This document shows positions 16,666-23,240 of a stretch of DNA of 64,000 bases, piece by piece; position 1 is the stretch's first letter, and every line of letters starts with the position of its first letter. The stretch is from a bacterium. Lineage in GTDB: Bacteria > Bacillota > Clostridia > Oscillospirales > Oscillospiraceae. Below the pieces are notes generated by a model. That model worked only from the letters and a program-made list of their open reading frames with translations. It had not been told where the DNA came from and did no database searches. The stretch lies in NCBI GenBank assembly GCA_004560375.1, contig SFVC01000019.1, forward strand, positions 12,117 through 76,116. The letters are read 5' to 3'. Both the position numbers and the translations under genes were made by a program.

Positions 16666-17424
16666 ATGGAGACACAGTATTTTAAAAACTACAGCCCCGC
16701 CCTGGGCCGGGACATGGAGCTGAAGGTGTACGGGCACAAAGGGCGGCCCGTGCTGTTCATCCCCTGCCAGGACGGGCGGTTTTTTGACTTTGAGAACTTC
16801 AAAATGACGGACGCCTGGTCAGCCTGGATTGATTCCGGCCAGGTGATGGTGTTCTCCATCGACACCATCGACAAGGAGAGCTGGTCGGACAAACAGGGCG
16901 ACCCCTACTGGCGCATCCGCCGGTATGAGCAGTGGATCGCCTACATCACCGACGAGGTGGTGCCCTTTATGCGCTCCATGGTGAATGAGCGCAACGGCTG
17001 GACGGGAGAGGCCGGAGTGATGGTGTTCGGGTGCAGCCTGGGGGCCACCCATGCCGCCAACCTGTTCTTCCGCCGCCCGGATCTGTTTGACCGGGTGCTG
17101 GCCCTCAGCGGGATCTACACCGCGGACTACGGCTTCGACGGCTACATGGACGAGGTGGTGTACCGCAATTCCCCGGTGCACTATCTGGAGGGTATGCCCG
17201 CGGATCACCCCTTTATCCAGCTTTACAACCAGAAGAAGGGGGTCGTCTGCGTGGGCCAGGGCCCTTGGGAGATCCCGGACACCACCCGGCAGCTGGCGGA
17301 CATCTGCCATCGGAAAAACATCCACCTCTGGGTGGACTTCTGGGGATGGGACGTGGCCCACGACTGGGACTGGTGGTACAAGCAGGTGGCCTATTTCGTG
17401 CCCTATCTGCTGGATCAGGCGTGA
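16666..17424 (+). CDS. Esterase-family protein (COG4947-like alpha/beta hydrolase)
   Basis: This 252-residue protein has a nucleophile elbow V-F-G-C-S-L-G-A-T near residue 125 and a candidate catalytic His in W-D-V-A-H-D-W-D-W-W near 235. The N-terminal L-K-V-Y-G-H-K-G-R-P-V-L-F-I-P segment is typical of COG4947 esterase/lipase superfamily members. It is cytoplasmic by sequence. A clear GGAGGAG precedes the ATG, and the gene lies 42 bases after the first hydrolase. It is much closer to that family than to the enterochelin-esterase-like neighbour, so the two are not recent duplicates. Substrate unknown. Confidence 0.8.
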   Translation: METQYFKNYSPALGRDMELKVYGHKGRPVLFIPCQDGRFFDFENFKMTDAWSAWIDSGQVMVFSIDTIDKESWSDKQGDPYWRIRRYEQWIAYITDEVVPFMRSMVNERNGWTGEAGVMVFGCSLGATHAANLFFRRPDLFDRVLALSGIYTADYGFDGYMDEVVYRNSPVHYLEGMPADHPFIQLYNQKKGVVCVGQGPWEIPDTTRQLADICHRKNIHLWVDFWGWDVAHDWDWWYKQVAYFVPYLLDQA

Positions 17425-17535
17425 GCCCTGAATCAGCCCCCGCGCCCGTCAGCGCAAGGCGGGCAGGACGGCCCCACGCCGGATCCGGCGCTCATGGCCG
17501 CCCAGACGCGAAACGAAAAGAGAGAAGGAATCCCC

Positions 17536-18747
17536 ATGAAAAACGTGATCTTCATTTCCCCCAACTTCCCCACCAACTACTGGCAGTTCTGCCGGGAGCT
17601 GAAGCACAACGGCATGAACGTGCTTGGCATTGGGGACGCGCCCTATGACGGGCTGGCCGGCGAGCTGAAGGACAGCCTCAATGAATACTACAAGGTGGAC
17701 AGCCTGGAGAACTACGACGAGGTTTACCGGGCCGTGGCCTATTTCATTTTCAAACACGGGCGCATCGACTGGCTGGAGTCCAACAACGAGTACTGGCTGG
17801 AGCGGGACGCCCAGCTTCGCACCGATTTTCACATCACCTCCGGCTTCCAGACGGACGATATGCCCCGGATCAAGTACAAGTCCCGGATGAAGGAATTCTA
17901 TCAGAAAGCGGGCATACCCGTGGCCCGCTGGCATATTGTGGACGACGAGCAGGGCTGTCTGGCCTTCATCAGGCAGGTGGGCTGGCCGGTGGTGGTGAAG
18001 CCGGACAACGGCGTGGGCGCCTCCGATACCCACAAGCTGTCCTGCGAGGCCGACTTGCGTCGCTTCCTGGAAACCAGGCAGGACGTGACCTACATCATGG
18101 AGGAGTTCGTCCACGCGGAGGTCAACTCCTACGACGCCATCATCGACTCCCAGGGGAACCCCATCTTTGAGACAGGCAACGTCACCCCCATGTCCATCAT
18201 GGACATCGTCAACGACGAGGACAACTCCATCTACTATATCGTAAAGGATCTCCCCGCCGATACCCGTAAGGCGGGCCGGGCCACCGTCAAGAGCTTCGGC
18301 GTGAAAAGCCGCTTCGTCCACTTCGAGTTCTTCCGCCTCACCCAGGATCAGGAGGGCATGGGCAAACAGGGGGACGTGGTGGCCCTGGAGGTCAATATGC
18401 GGCCCTGCGGCGGGTTCAGCCCGGACATGATGAACTTTGCCAACTCCACCAACGTCTACAAGATCTGGGCGGACATGATCGCCTTCGACCGCTCCACTCT
18501 GGAAGACGGGGAGCACGCCTTCTGCGCCTATGCCGGGCGGCGGGACGGCAAAGACTTCGCCCTGAGCCACGCGGACATTCTGGTCAAATACAGCGCCCAG
18601 CTGAAACTGGTGGGCCGGATCCCCGACGTGCTGTCCGACGCCATGGGCAACCAGATGTACGTGGCCGTCTTCCCCACCAAGCGGGGACTGGACGGGTTCT
18701 ACCGGAACGTGCTCAAGCTCAAGGCGCCAAAACAGCAGAAGGCATGA
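17536..18747 (+). CDS. ATP-grasp enzyme, probable carboxylate-amine ligase
   Basis: The 403-residue protein begins MKNVIFISPNFPTN with GAAGGA upstream, so the start at 17536 is preferred over an upstream in-frame ATG. The central ATP-grasp domain shows V-V-V-K-P-D-N-G-V-G-A near residue 150, E-E-F-V-H-A-E-V-N near 190, and the Mg-binding A-L-E-V-N-M-R-P-C-G-G near 290. Such enzymes form an acyl-phosphate and ligate it to an amine or thiol. Its partners here are two alpha/beta hydrolases, which suggests a small-molecule ligation and release or editing pathway; that is inference. It ends at a strong terminator. Confidence 0.8.
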   Translation: MKNVIFISPNFPTNYWQFCRELKHNGMNVLGIGDAPYDGLAGELKDSLNEYYKVDSLENYDEVYRAVAYFIFKHGRIDWLESNNEYWLERDAQLRTDFHITSGFQTDDMPRIKYKSRMKEFYQKAGIPVARWHIVDDEQGCLAFIRQVGWPVVVKPDNGVGASDTHKLSCEADLRRFLETRQDVTYIMEEFVHAEVNSYDAIIDSQGNPIFETGNVTPMSIMDIVNDEDNSIYYIVKDLPADTRKAGRATVKSFGVKSRFVHFEFFRLTQDQEGMGKQGDVVALEVNMRPCGGFSPDMMNFANSTNVYKIWADMIAFDRSTLEDGEHAFCAYAGRRDGKDFALSHADILVKYSAQLKLVGRIPDVLSDAMGNQMYVAVFPTKRGLDGFYRNVLKLKAPKQQKA

Positions 18748-18752
18748 TTTTC

Positions 18753-18788
18753 TTCCCGCGCCGGATCCTTCCGGCGCGGGAATTTTTT
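18753..18788 (+). terminator. Terminator of the hydrolase/ATP-grasp cluster
   Basis: A 12-bp stem (18753-18764 with 18771-18782) is followed by six T. It ends one base before the -35-like element of the coat-gene promoter, so the two transcription units abut. Confidence 0.9.
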
Positions 18789-18817
18789 GCATAAAGTTCC
18801 TCCTCCCCGCCATACTA
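18789..18817 (+). promoter_or_regulatory. Sigma-G type (forespore) promoter of the coat genes
   Basis: GCATA (18789-18793) and CATACTA (18811-18817) are separated by 17 bases. This matches the Bacillus/Clostridium sigma-G consensus (GHATR, about 17-18 bases, CATNHTA) and has no sigma-A -10. It lies just ahead of two CotF-like genes, which fits late sporulation expression. Confidence 0.7.
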
Positions 18818-18849
18818 AAGGCATCCTGTAAGTAAAGGAGGCATACGCC

Positions 18850-19035
18850 ATGCCGAATCTGAGCGCCAAGGAACTGTCCGCCCTGGAGGATCAGCTGGGC
18901 TTTGAGGGAATGCTGTGCTGCAAGTACCAGGACGCGGCCCAGGCCACCCAGGAGGCCGAGCTGAAAAACGTCTATACCCAGTACGCCGCCCAGCATAAGC
19001 AGAACTACGATACCCTGCTGGGCTTCTTACGTTAA
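18850..19035 (+). CDS. Small CotF-like spore coat protein
   Basis: Sixty-one residues, preceded by AAAGGAGG. The helical N-L-S-A-K-E-L-S-A-L-E-D-Q-L and the later K-Y-Q-D-A-A-Q-A-T-Q repeat the first half of the ferritin-like helices of CotF proteins; a conserved ending (Q-H-K-Q-N-Y-D-T-L-L) resembles the second helix. It forms a pair with the next gene, 12 bases downstream, and both lie behind a sigma-G-like promoter. The short length suggests it is a partner subunit. Confidence 0.75.
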   Translation: MPNLSAKELSALEDQLGFEGMLCCKYQDAAQATQEAELKNVYTQYAAQHKQNYDTLLGFLR

Positions 19036-19047
19036 GGAGGATCAACC

Positions 19048-19311
19048 ATGAAGGAATCTGAGATCATCACCGATCTGCTGCTCACCGAGAAGAAGATGAG
19101 CACCAACTACAACCTGTTCGCCTCCGAGTGCACCAACGTGCAGCTCCGGGACACCTTTGTGAACCTGCTCACCCAGGGCCACAAGACCCAGACGCAGTTG
19201 TTCGAGACGGCCAAGCAGAAGGGCTGGTACAAGGTGGAGCAGGCCCAGCCCCAGATGGTGGCCCAGGCGGAGCAAAAGTTCAGCAACCAGGCCCCCACCC
19301 TCACGGGCTGA
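19048..19311 (+). CDS. Spore coat protein, CotF family
   Basis: Eighty-seven residues with an AAGGAGG site. The sequence I-I-T-D-L-L-L-T-E-K-K-M-S-T-N-Y-N and L-L-T-Q-G-H-K-T-Q-T is characteristic of the Coat_F domain, and the C-terminal Y-K-V-E-Q-A-Q-P stretch completes it. CotF proteins are found in the coats or exosporia of endospores. It is the second gene of a two-gene sporulation operon. Confidence 0.88.
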   Translation: MKESEIITDLLLTEKKMSTNYNLFASECTNVQLRDTFVNLLTQGHKTQTQLFETAKQKGWYKVEQAQPQMVAQAEQKFSNQAPTLTG

Positions 19312-19395
19312 TCCGCCTCATGTCCACCGCCCGCCGGGTTGGCGGCGGGGTTTCCGCCCCTCCCCTGCCCCGGTTCTTAATATTTCCTAAAGTCT

Positions 19396-19427
19396 GCCCC
19401 CGGCGTATGGAAACGCCGGGGGCTTTT
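19396..19427 (+). terminator. Terminator of the coat operon
   Basis: A 10-bp GC stem (19396-19405 with 19414-19423) is followed by TTTT. The preceding 85 bases after the coat gene hold only a short GC hairpin near 19328-19350. Confidence 0.8.
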
Positions 19428-19428
19428 A

Positions 19429-19437
19429 TGCTATACT
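19429..19437 (+). promoter_or_regulatory. Extended -10 promoter of the response regulator gene
   Basis: TGCTATACT is an extended -10 element placed 29 bases before the GTG start. No good -35 hexamer is visible because the terminator stem occupies that region. Confidence 0.5.
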
Positions 19438-19465
19438 GTCCGGGTAATGAACTGGGGGGATCACC

Positions 19466-20158
19466 GTGGAACACGCCAATATCCTGATCGTCGAGGACGA
19501 CGCCGACATCAACCGCCTGCTGTGCGCCATTTTGGAGGGGGCGGGCTACACCTGCCGGGCCGCCTTCTCCGGCAGCGAGGCCCTGCTCTGGGCGGAAAAG
19601 TACGACTACGATCTGGTGCTGCTGGATCTCATGCTCCCCGGGGTCACCGGCGAGGAGTTCATCCAGCGGGTGCGCCGGGGCAAGACCATGCCCATCATCG
19701 TGGTGTCCGCCAAGCTGGGGGTGGACGACCGGGTGAACGTCCTCAAGCTGGGGGCGGACGACTTCATCCCCAAGCCCTTCGACAACGCCGAGGTGCTGGC
19801 CCGGGTGGAGGCCCAGCTGCGCCGCAGCCGCCAGTTCAGCGTCCCGGCGGCGGAGGCCATGTCCGCGGGGCCGCTGACCCTGGATCTGGACAGCCACGCC
19901 GCCCTGGTGGACGGGCGGGAGGTGCCCCTCACCGGCCGGGAGTTCGACATTCTGGCCCTGCTGATGAAAAACCCCCGGCGGGCCTTCTCCCGGGCCCAGA
20001 TCTATGAGGCGGTGTGGGGGGAGGACTTCATCGGGGACGACAACACGGTGAACGTCCATGTCAGCAACCTGCGCTCCAAGCTGGCCAAGGCCGACCCGGA
20101 TCACAGTTATATCAAGACCGTGTGGGGGATTGGCTTCAAATTGGGAGACGTCCTGTAG
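19466..20158 (+). CDS. OmpR/PhoB-family response regulator
   Basis: The 230-residue regulator has a receiver domain (D-D near residue 10, phospho-acceptor Asp in V-L-L-D-L-M near 52, Thr/Ser site V-V-S-A near 80, K in P-K-P-F near 103) and a winged-helix domain with L-T-G-R-E-F-D-I-L and V-W-G-I-G-F-K at the end. The start is GTG with GGGGGGA upstream. It precedes an ABC transporter and a histidine kinase, so it most likely answers to that kinase and controls the transporter. The 11-base repeats ahead of the ABC genes are its probable binding sites. Confidence 0.92.
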   Translation: MEHANILIVEDDADINRLLCAILEGAGYTCRAAFSGSEALLWAEKYDYDLVLLDLMLPGVTGEEFIQRVRRGKTMPIIVVSAKLGVDDRVNVLKLGADDFIPKPFDNAEVLARVEAQLRRSRQFSVPAAEAMSAGPLTLDLDSHAALVDGREVPLTGREFDILALLMKNPRRAFSRAQIYEAVWGEDFIGDDNTVNVHVSNLRSKLAKADPDHSYIKTVWGIGFKLGDVL

Positions 20159-20229
20159 GGGAGGGGCTTGCCCCTCCCGCCTTGAAGGGTTAGAGACCCT
20201 TGCCCAGGGAGGGGCAAGCCCTCCCCTGC
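20158..20229. repeat. Large inverted repeat after the response regulator, with a shared dispersed motif
   Basis: A 20-bp inverted repeat (20158-20178 with 20207-20226, one inserted base) encloses a second hairpin, GAAGGGT/ACCCTT. The right arm plus CTGC (20207-20229) recurs with one change and one inserted base at 36584-36607, before rodA. It could act as a terminator for the regulator gene, although the T-run is poor. Confidence 0.6.
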
Positions 20230-20269
20230 ATGGTGCGCCGATTTTTCTCGGAAAACGCGTGCGATGGAA

Positions 20270-20323
20270 TTTAGGTTTTCTTTAGATTTCCTTTCAGGAG
20301 TTTTGGCCTTTCGGCGGTATCAT
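20270..20323 (+). promoter_or_regulatory. Response-regulator operator and promoter of the ABC transporter
   Basis: Three copies of an 11-base unit follow head to tail: TTTAGGTTTTC, TTTAGATTTCC and TTTCAGGAGTT (20270-20302). TATCAT (20318-20323) is the likely -10, and no -35 hexamer is present at the right distance, so activation by a regulator bound to the repeats is likely. Direct repeats at one helical turn are the usual target of PhoB/OmpR regulators. Confidence 0.6.
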
Positions 20324-20355
20324 AGGGACAGTTCAAACAGAAAGGCGGAAACGCT

Positions 20356-21282
20356 ATGACGGAAAATACAGCGGTGCTGGCGGCCTACGGCCTGTCCAAG
20401 GCCTACGGGAGCTGCATGGCCCTGGACGGCCTGAACCTGATGGTGCGCCGGGGGGACGTCTACGGCCTGGTGGGCCGGAACGGGGCGGGCAAGACCACCT
20501 TTATGCGGATGGCCACCGGCCAGTCCACCCCCACCGGCGGCGAGCTGGAGCTGTTCGGCGCGTCGGGAAAGGACTTGCGCGCCCAGCGATCCCGCACCGG
20601 GGCCATGATCGAGATCCCCTCCTTCTCCCCCTTCCTCACCGCCCGGGAGAACCTGGAGTACTACCGCCTCCAGCGGGGCATCCCCGGCAGGGAGACGGTG
20701 GACGAGGCGCTGAAGCTGGTGAACCTCACCGGCACCGGGCCCAAGAAGTTCAAATCCTTTTCCCTGGGCATGAAGCAGCGGCTGGGGCTGGCCCTGGCCC
20801 TGATGAACCACCCGGACTTCCTCATCCTGGACGAGCCCATCAACGGCCTGGATCCGGAGGGGGTGGCGGAGTTCCGGCAGATCCTCCGCCGGCTCAATGT
20901 GGAGCGGGAAACCACCATTTTGATCTCCAGCCACATCCTGTCCGAGCTGTCCAGCATCGCCACCCGGTACGGCTTCATGGAGCAGGGAAAGCTATTGGAG
21001 GAGATCTCCGCGGAGGCGCTGCACGACAAGTGCCGCACCTGCCTGCGCTTAGAGGTGGACGACGCGGCCAAGGCCGCCGCCATCCTCCAGACCCAGCTGG
21101 GCACCGACAAGTTCGAGGTGCTCCCCGGCAATGTGATCCAGCTCTACGACTGCCTGGACGACCCCAAACGGGCGTCCTACGCCCTGGCCCAGAACGGGGT
21201 GGCCCTGCTGGCCATGGAGCAGAAGGGCGCGGATCTGGAGGCCTATTTCCTCAACCTGATCGGGGGTGGCCCTCATGCTTAA
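20356..21282 (+). CDS. ABC transporter ATP-binding protein, bacitracin/lantibiotic export type
   Basis: This 308-residue ATPase has Walker A G-R-N-G-A-G-K-T-T near residue 38, the signature S-L-G-M-K-Q-R near 138, and Walker B L-I-L-D-E-P near 158. The long C-terminal extension after residue 220 is usual in BcrA-like transporters. It would power export or membrane removal of an antimicrobial peptide or similar substrate. It is followed by its permease with an 8-base overlap and shares a module with a two-component system. Confidence 0.88.
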   Translation: MTENTAVLAAYGLSKAYGSCMALDGLNLMVRRGDVYGLVGRNGAGKTTFMRMATGQSTPTGGELELFGASGKDLRAQRSRTGAMIEIPSFSPFLTARENLEYYRLQRGIPGRETVDEALKLVNLTGTGPKKFKSFSLGMKQRLGLALALMNHPDFLILDEPINGLDPEGVAEFRQILRRLNVERETTILISSHILSELSSIATRYGFMEQGKLLEEISAEALHDKCRTCLRLEVDDAAKAAAILQTQLGTDKFEVLPGNVIQLYDCLDDPKRASYALAQNGVALLAMEQKGADLEAYFLNLIGGGPHA

Positions 21283-22054
21283 CTACATCCGCGCCGAGAT
21301 CTACAAGCTGCTGCGCCGGCCCTACACCTATATCACCCTGGGCGTCCTGCTGGCCCTGGAGGGGCTGTACGCCTCCATGTTCGCCTTCCACAACTCCCAT
21401 TCCATGGCAACCCCCTTCGGCGGGGCCGTCGTCAGCATCGTGGTGATGGGGGCCATCGGCTTCTGCGTCTGCCAGCTCACCGGGGACATTGTGTTCGCGG
21501 GGCAGTACAAGAACTCCACCCTGAAAAATGAGGTGTCCTTCGGCCTGAGCCGTGCCCGGATCTACCTGGGCAAGCTCATCGCCCAGACTCTGCTGACCAT
21601 TGTGTACCTGGCGATCATGATGGCCTTTTTCCTGGGCCTGTGCGCCATCTGCCTGCCCATGGAATCGTCCGCCGGGTTTTACTCCGCCCAGGAGGGTCTC
21701 GCCATTGTGGGCTACTTTCTGGCGGTGGGCCTGCCCCTGTGGATCGGCGCCCAGGCGACGGCCTGTATGTGCCTGTTCCTGATCCACGGGGAAATGGCGG
21801 CGTCCTTCCTCCATGTGGGCCTGATCTTTGTGGCGCCCAGTATTGTGGAGGTGGCGGGCCTGCTCCTTGAGGGCGGGATCGGGGAGCTGCTGCTGAAGGT
21901 ACACGCCTACTTCCCCGATACCATGCTGTCCAACGTCAAGGCCGTGGTGGGCGACCCGGTCTATCTGGGCCAGTCGTGGCTGGTGGGAGCCTTTTGGGTG
22001 GTCGTGTGTACCGCCGTGGGCCTGTACGGGTTCCATAAAAAAGAGATCAAATAA
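21275..22054 (+). CDS. ABC transporter permease (BcrB/ABC-2 type)
   Basis: The 259-residue protein has six hydrophobic segments and the opening R-A-E-I-Y-K-L-L-R-R common in ABC-2 permeases of the lantibiotic immunity type. The ATG at 21275 overlaps the ATPase stop and has GGGGG eight bases upstream; a GTG nine bases earlier is less likely. Length fits permeases of two-gene exporters rather than the ten-segment BceB type, so direct sensing through a large loop is not expected. Confidence 0.85.
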   Translation: MLNYIRAEIYKLLRRPYTYITLGVLLALEGLYASMFAFHNSHSMATPFGGAVVSIVVMGAIGFCVCQLTGDIVFAGQYKNSTLKNEVSFGLSRARIYLGKLIAQTLLTIVYLAIMMAFFLGLCAICLPMESSAGFYSAQEGLAIVGYFLAVGLPLWIGAQATACMCLFLIHGEMAASFLHVGLIFVAPSIVEVAGLLLEGGIGELLLKVHAYFPDTMLSNVKAVVGDPVYLGQSWLVGAFWVVVCTAVGLYGFHKKEIK

Positions 22055-22059
22055 ACCAG

Positions 22060-22087
22060 TTCAGCCGGGCCGCGGGGCCCGGCTGAA
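22060..22087 (+). other. Intercistronic hairpin between permease and small peptide gene
   Basis: A 12-bp GC stem (22060-22071 with 22076-22087) lies just after the permease stop. It has no T-run, so it may act in mRNA processing or partial attenuation rather than full termination. Confidence 0.5.
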
Positions 22088-22109
22088 GGTGTTGTCATGA
22101 GGTGCGTTT

Positions 22110-22172
22110 ATGAGGGTTCCGGTTGTCATAGTTTTTTTGCTGCTCTATCTGCTGATTTTTGGCTGGAATTGA
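22110..22172 (+). CDS. Tiny single-pass membrane peptide (20 residues)
   Basis: An open reading frame of 20 codons starts at ATG 22110 with GAGGTG six bases upstream. It encodes a nearly all-hydrophobic peptide beginning MRVPVVIVFLLL and ending in G-W-N, exactly long enough to cross a membrane once. It sits between the ABC permease and the histidine kinase and its stop is 13 bases before the kinase start. The good ribosome site and hydrophobic pattern support translation; function is unknown. Confidence 0.5.
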   Translation: MRVPVVIVFLLLYLLIFGWN

Positions 22173-22185
22173 ATCTGGAGGGAAG

Positions 22186-23088
22186 ATGATGAAAACCGTC
22201 CTGATTGTTATTCTGCTCCTGCTGTGCGCCGTCCTGATCTGGCGGCAGTATACCCTGGAGCAGGGCCTCCACCGGGCCGCCCGCCGGATGCGGGAGCAGA
22301 TGGCCGACGAGACGACGGCCCGACTGGCCCTGCCCTGCCCCTGTGCCGGGGCGGAGGAGCTGCTGGCCTGCCTGAACCAACTGCTGGAGCTGCGGCAGGA
22401 GGAGCGGGCCCTCTACCGCCGGAAGGAGCAGGAGCTGCGGCGGCAGATCGCCAACGTGTCCCACGATCTCCGCACGCCGCTGACCTCCATCCTGGGCTAT
22501 CTCCAGCTGCTGGAGGGGGACGGGCTGTCCCCCGAAAAAAAAGAGGAGTACCTGACGGTGATCGAGGGCCGCGCCCGCACCCTCCAGACCTTTATCGCCT
22601 CCTTCTACGACCTGTCCCGGATCGAGGGGGGCGAGCTCCCCCTGGAGCGGGAGCGGGTGGATCTGGGCCGCGCCCTGTCCGATCAGCTGGCCGCCTCCTA
22701 TGGGCAGATCGAGGAGACGGGGCTGGACATGGCGGTGGATATCCAGGAGGGCCTGCCCCCGGTGTGGGCGGACAGCGGGGCAGTGACCCGGATCTTCTCC
22801 AACCTGCTCACCAACGCCCTGCGCCACGGCACCGGCACCCTCACGGTGCGGCTGTACCGGGAGGGCGGCGCCATCGTGTCCGCCTTCTCCAACCGGGCGG
22901 AGGGGCTCACCGAGGAGGACGCCGCCCACGTGTTCGAGCGGTTCTACACCGCCGACAAAATGCGTACCGGCCAATCCACCGGCCTGGGGCTGGCCATCGT
23001 CAAGGCCCTGGCGGAGCGGATGGGCCACAGCGCTGCCGCCCGGTGGGAGGGCGGAGTGTTTACCCTTGAGGTAAGATGGAGCCTTTAA
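22186..23088 (+). CDS. Sensor histidine kinase with minimal sensing region
   Basis: Three hundred residues: one N-terminal membrane segment, a short linker, the phosphoacceptor S-H-D-L-R-T-P-L-T near residue 100, the N-box N-L-L-T-N-A-L-R-H near 205, and G-Q-S-T-G-L-G-L near 265. GGAGGG lies just upstream; the ATG at 22189 is an equally good start. There is almost no extracytoplasmic domain, so the signal probably comes through the membrane or a partner such as the adjacent ABC transporter or small peptide. It is the natural partner of the response regulator. Confidence 0.9.
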   Translation: MMKTVLIVILLLLCAVLIWRQYTLEQGLHRAARRMREQMADETTARLALPCPCAGAEELLACLNQLLELRQEERALYRRKEQELRRQIANVSHDLRTPLTSILGYLQLLEGDGLSPEKKEEYLTVIEGRARTLQTFIASFYDLSRIEGGELPLERERVDLGRALSDQLAASYGQIEETGLDMAVDIQEGLPPVWADSGAVTRIFSNLLTNALRHGTGTLTVRLYREGGAIVSAFSNRAEGLTEEDAAHVFERFYTADKMRTGQSTGLGLAIVKALAERMGHSAAARWEGGVFTLEVRWSL

Positions 23089-23156
23089 AGGAACCGCACT
23101 CTTGTCACGCCGCGCGCCCTCCGCGCTTCTTATTTGTCTGATTTAAGAAAACGTTA

Positions 23157-23188
23157 AAGGGTTGGCGGTTTACGCCAGCCCTTTTTTA
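23157..23188 (+). terminator. Terminator of the two-component/ABC operon
   Basis: An 11-bp stem (23157-23167 with 23173-23183) is followed by a T-run. It overlaps the -35 of the P-type ATPase promoter. Confidence 0.85.
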
Positions 23189-23197
23189 TGGTATGAT
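23169..23197 (+). promoter_or_regulatory. Promoter of the P-type ATPase gene
   Basis: TTTACG (23169-23174) and TATGAT (23192-23197) are 17 bases apart, with a TGG extension before the -10. The -35 falls within the terminator of the previous operon. Confidence 0.6.
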
Positions 23198-23240
23198 AGG
23201 CAATAGCAACCTGCAAATTATGACAAAAAGGAGCTTTCTT

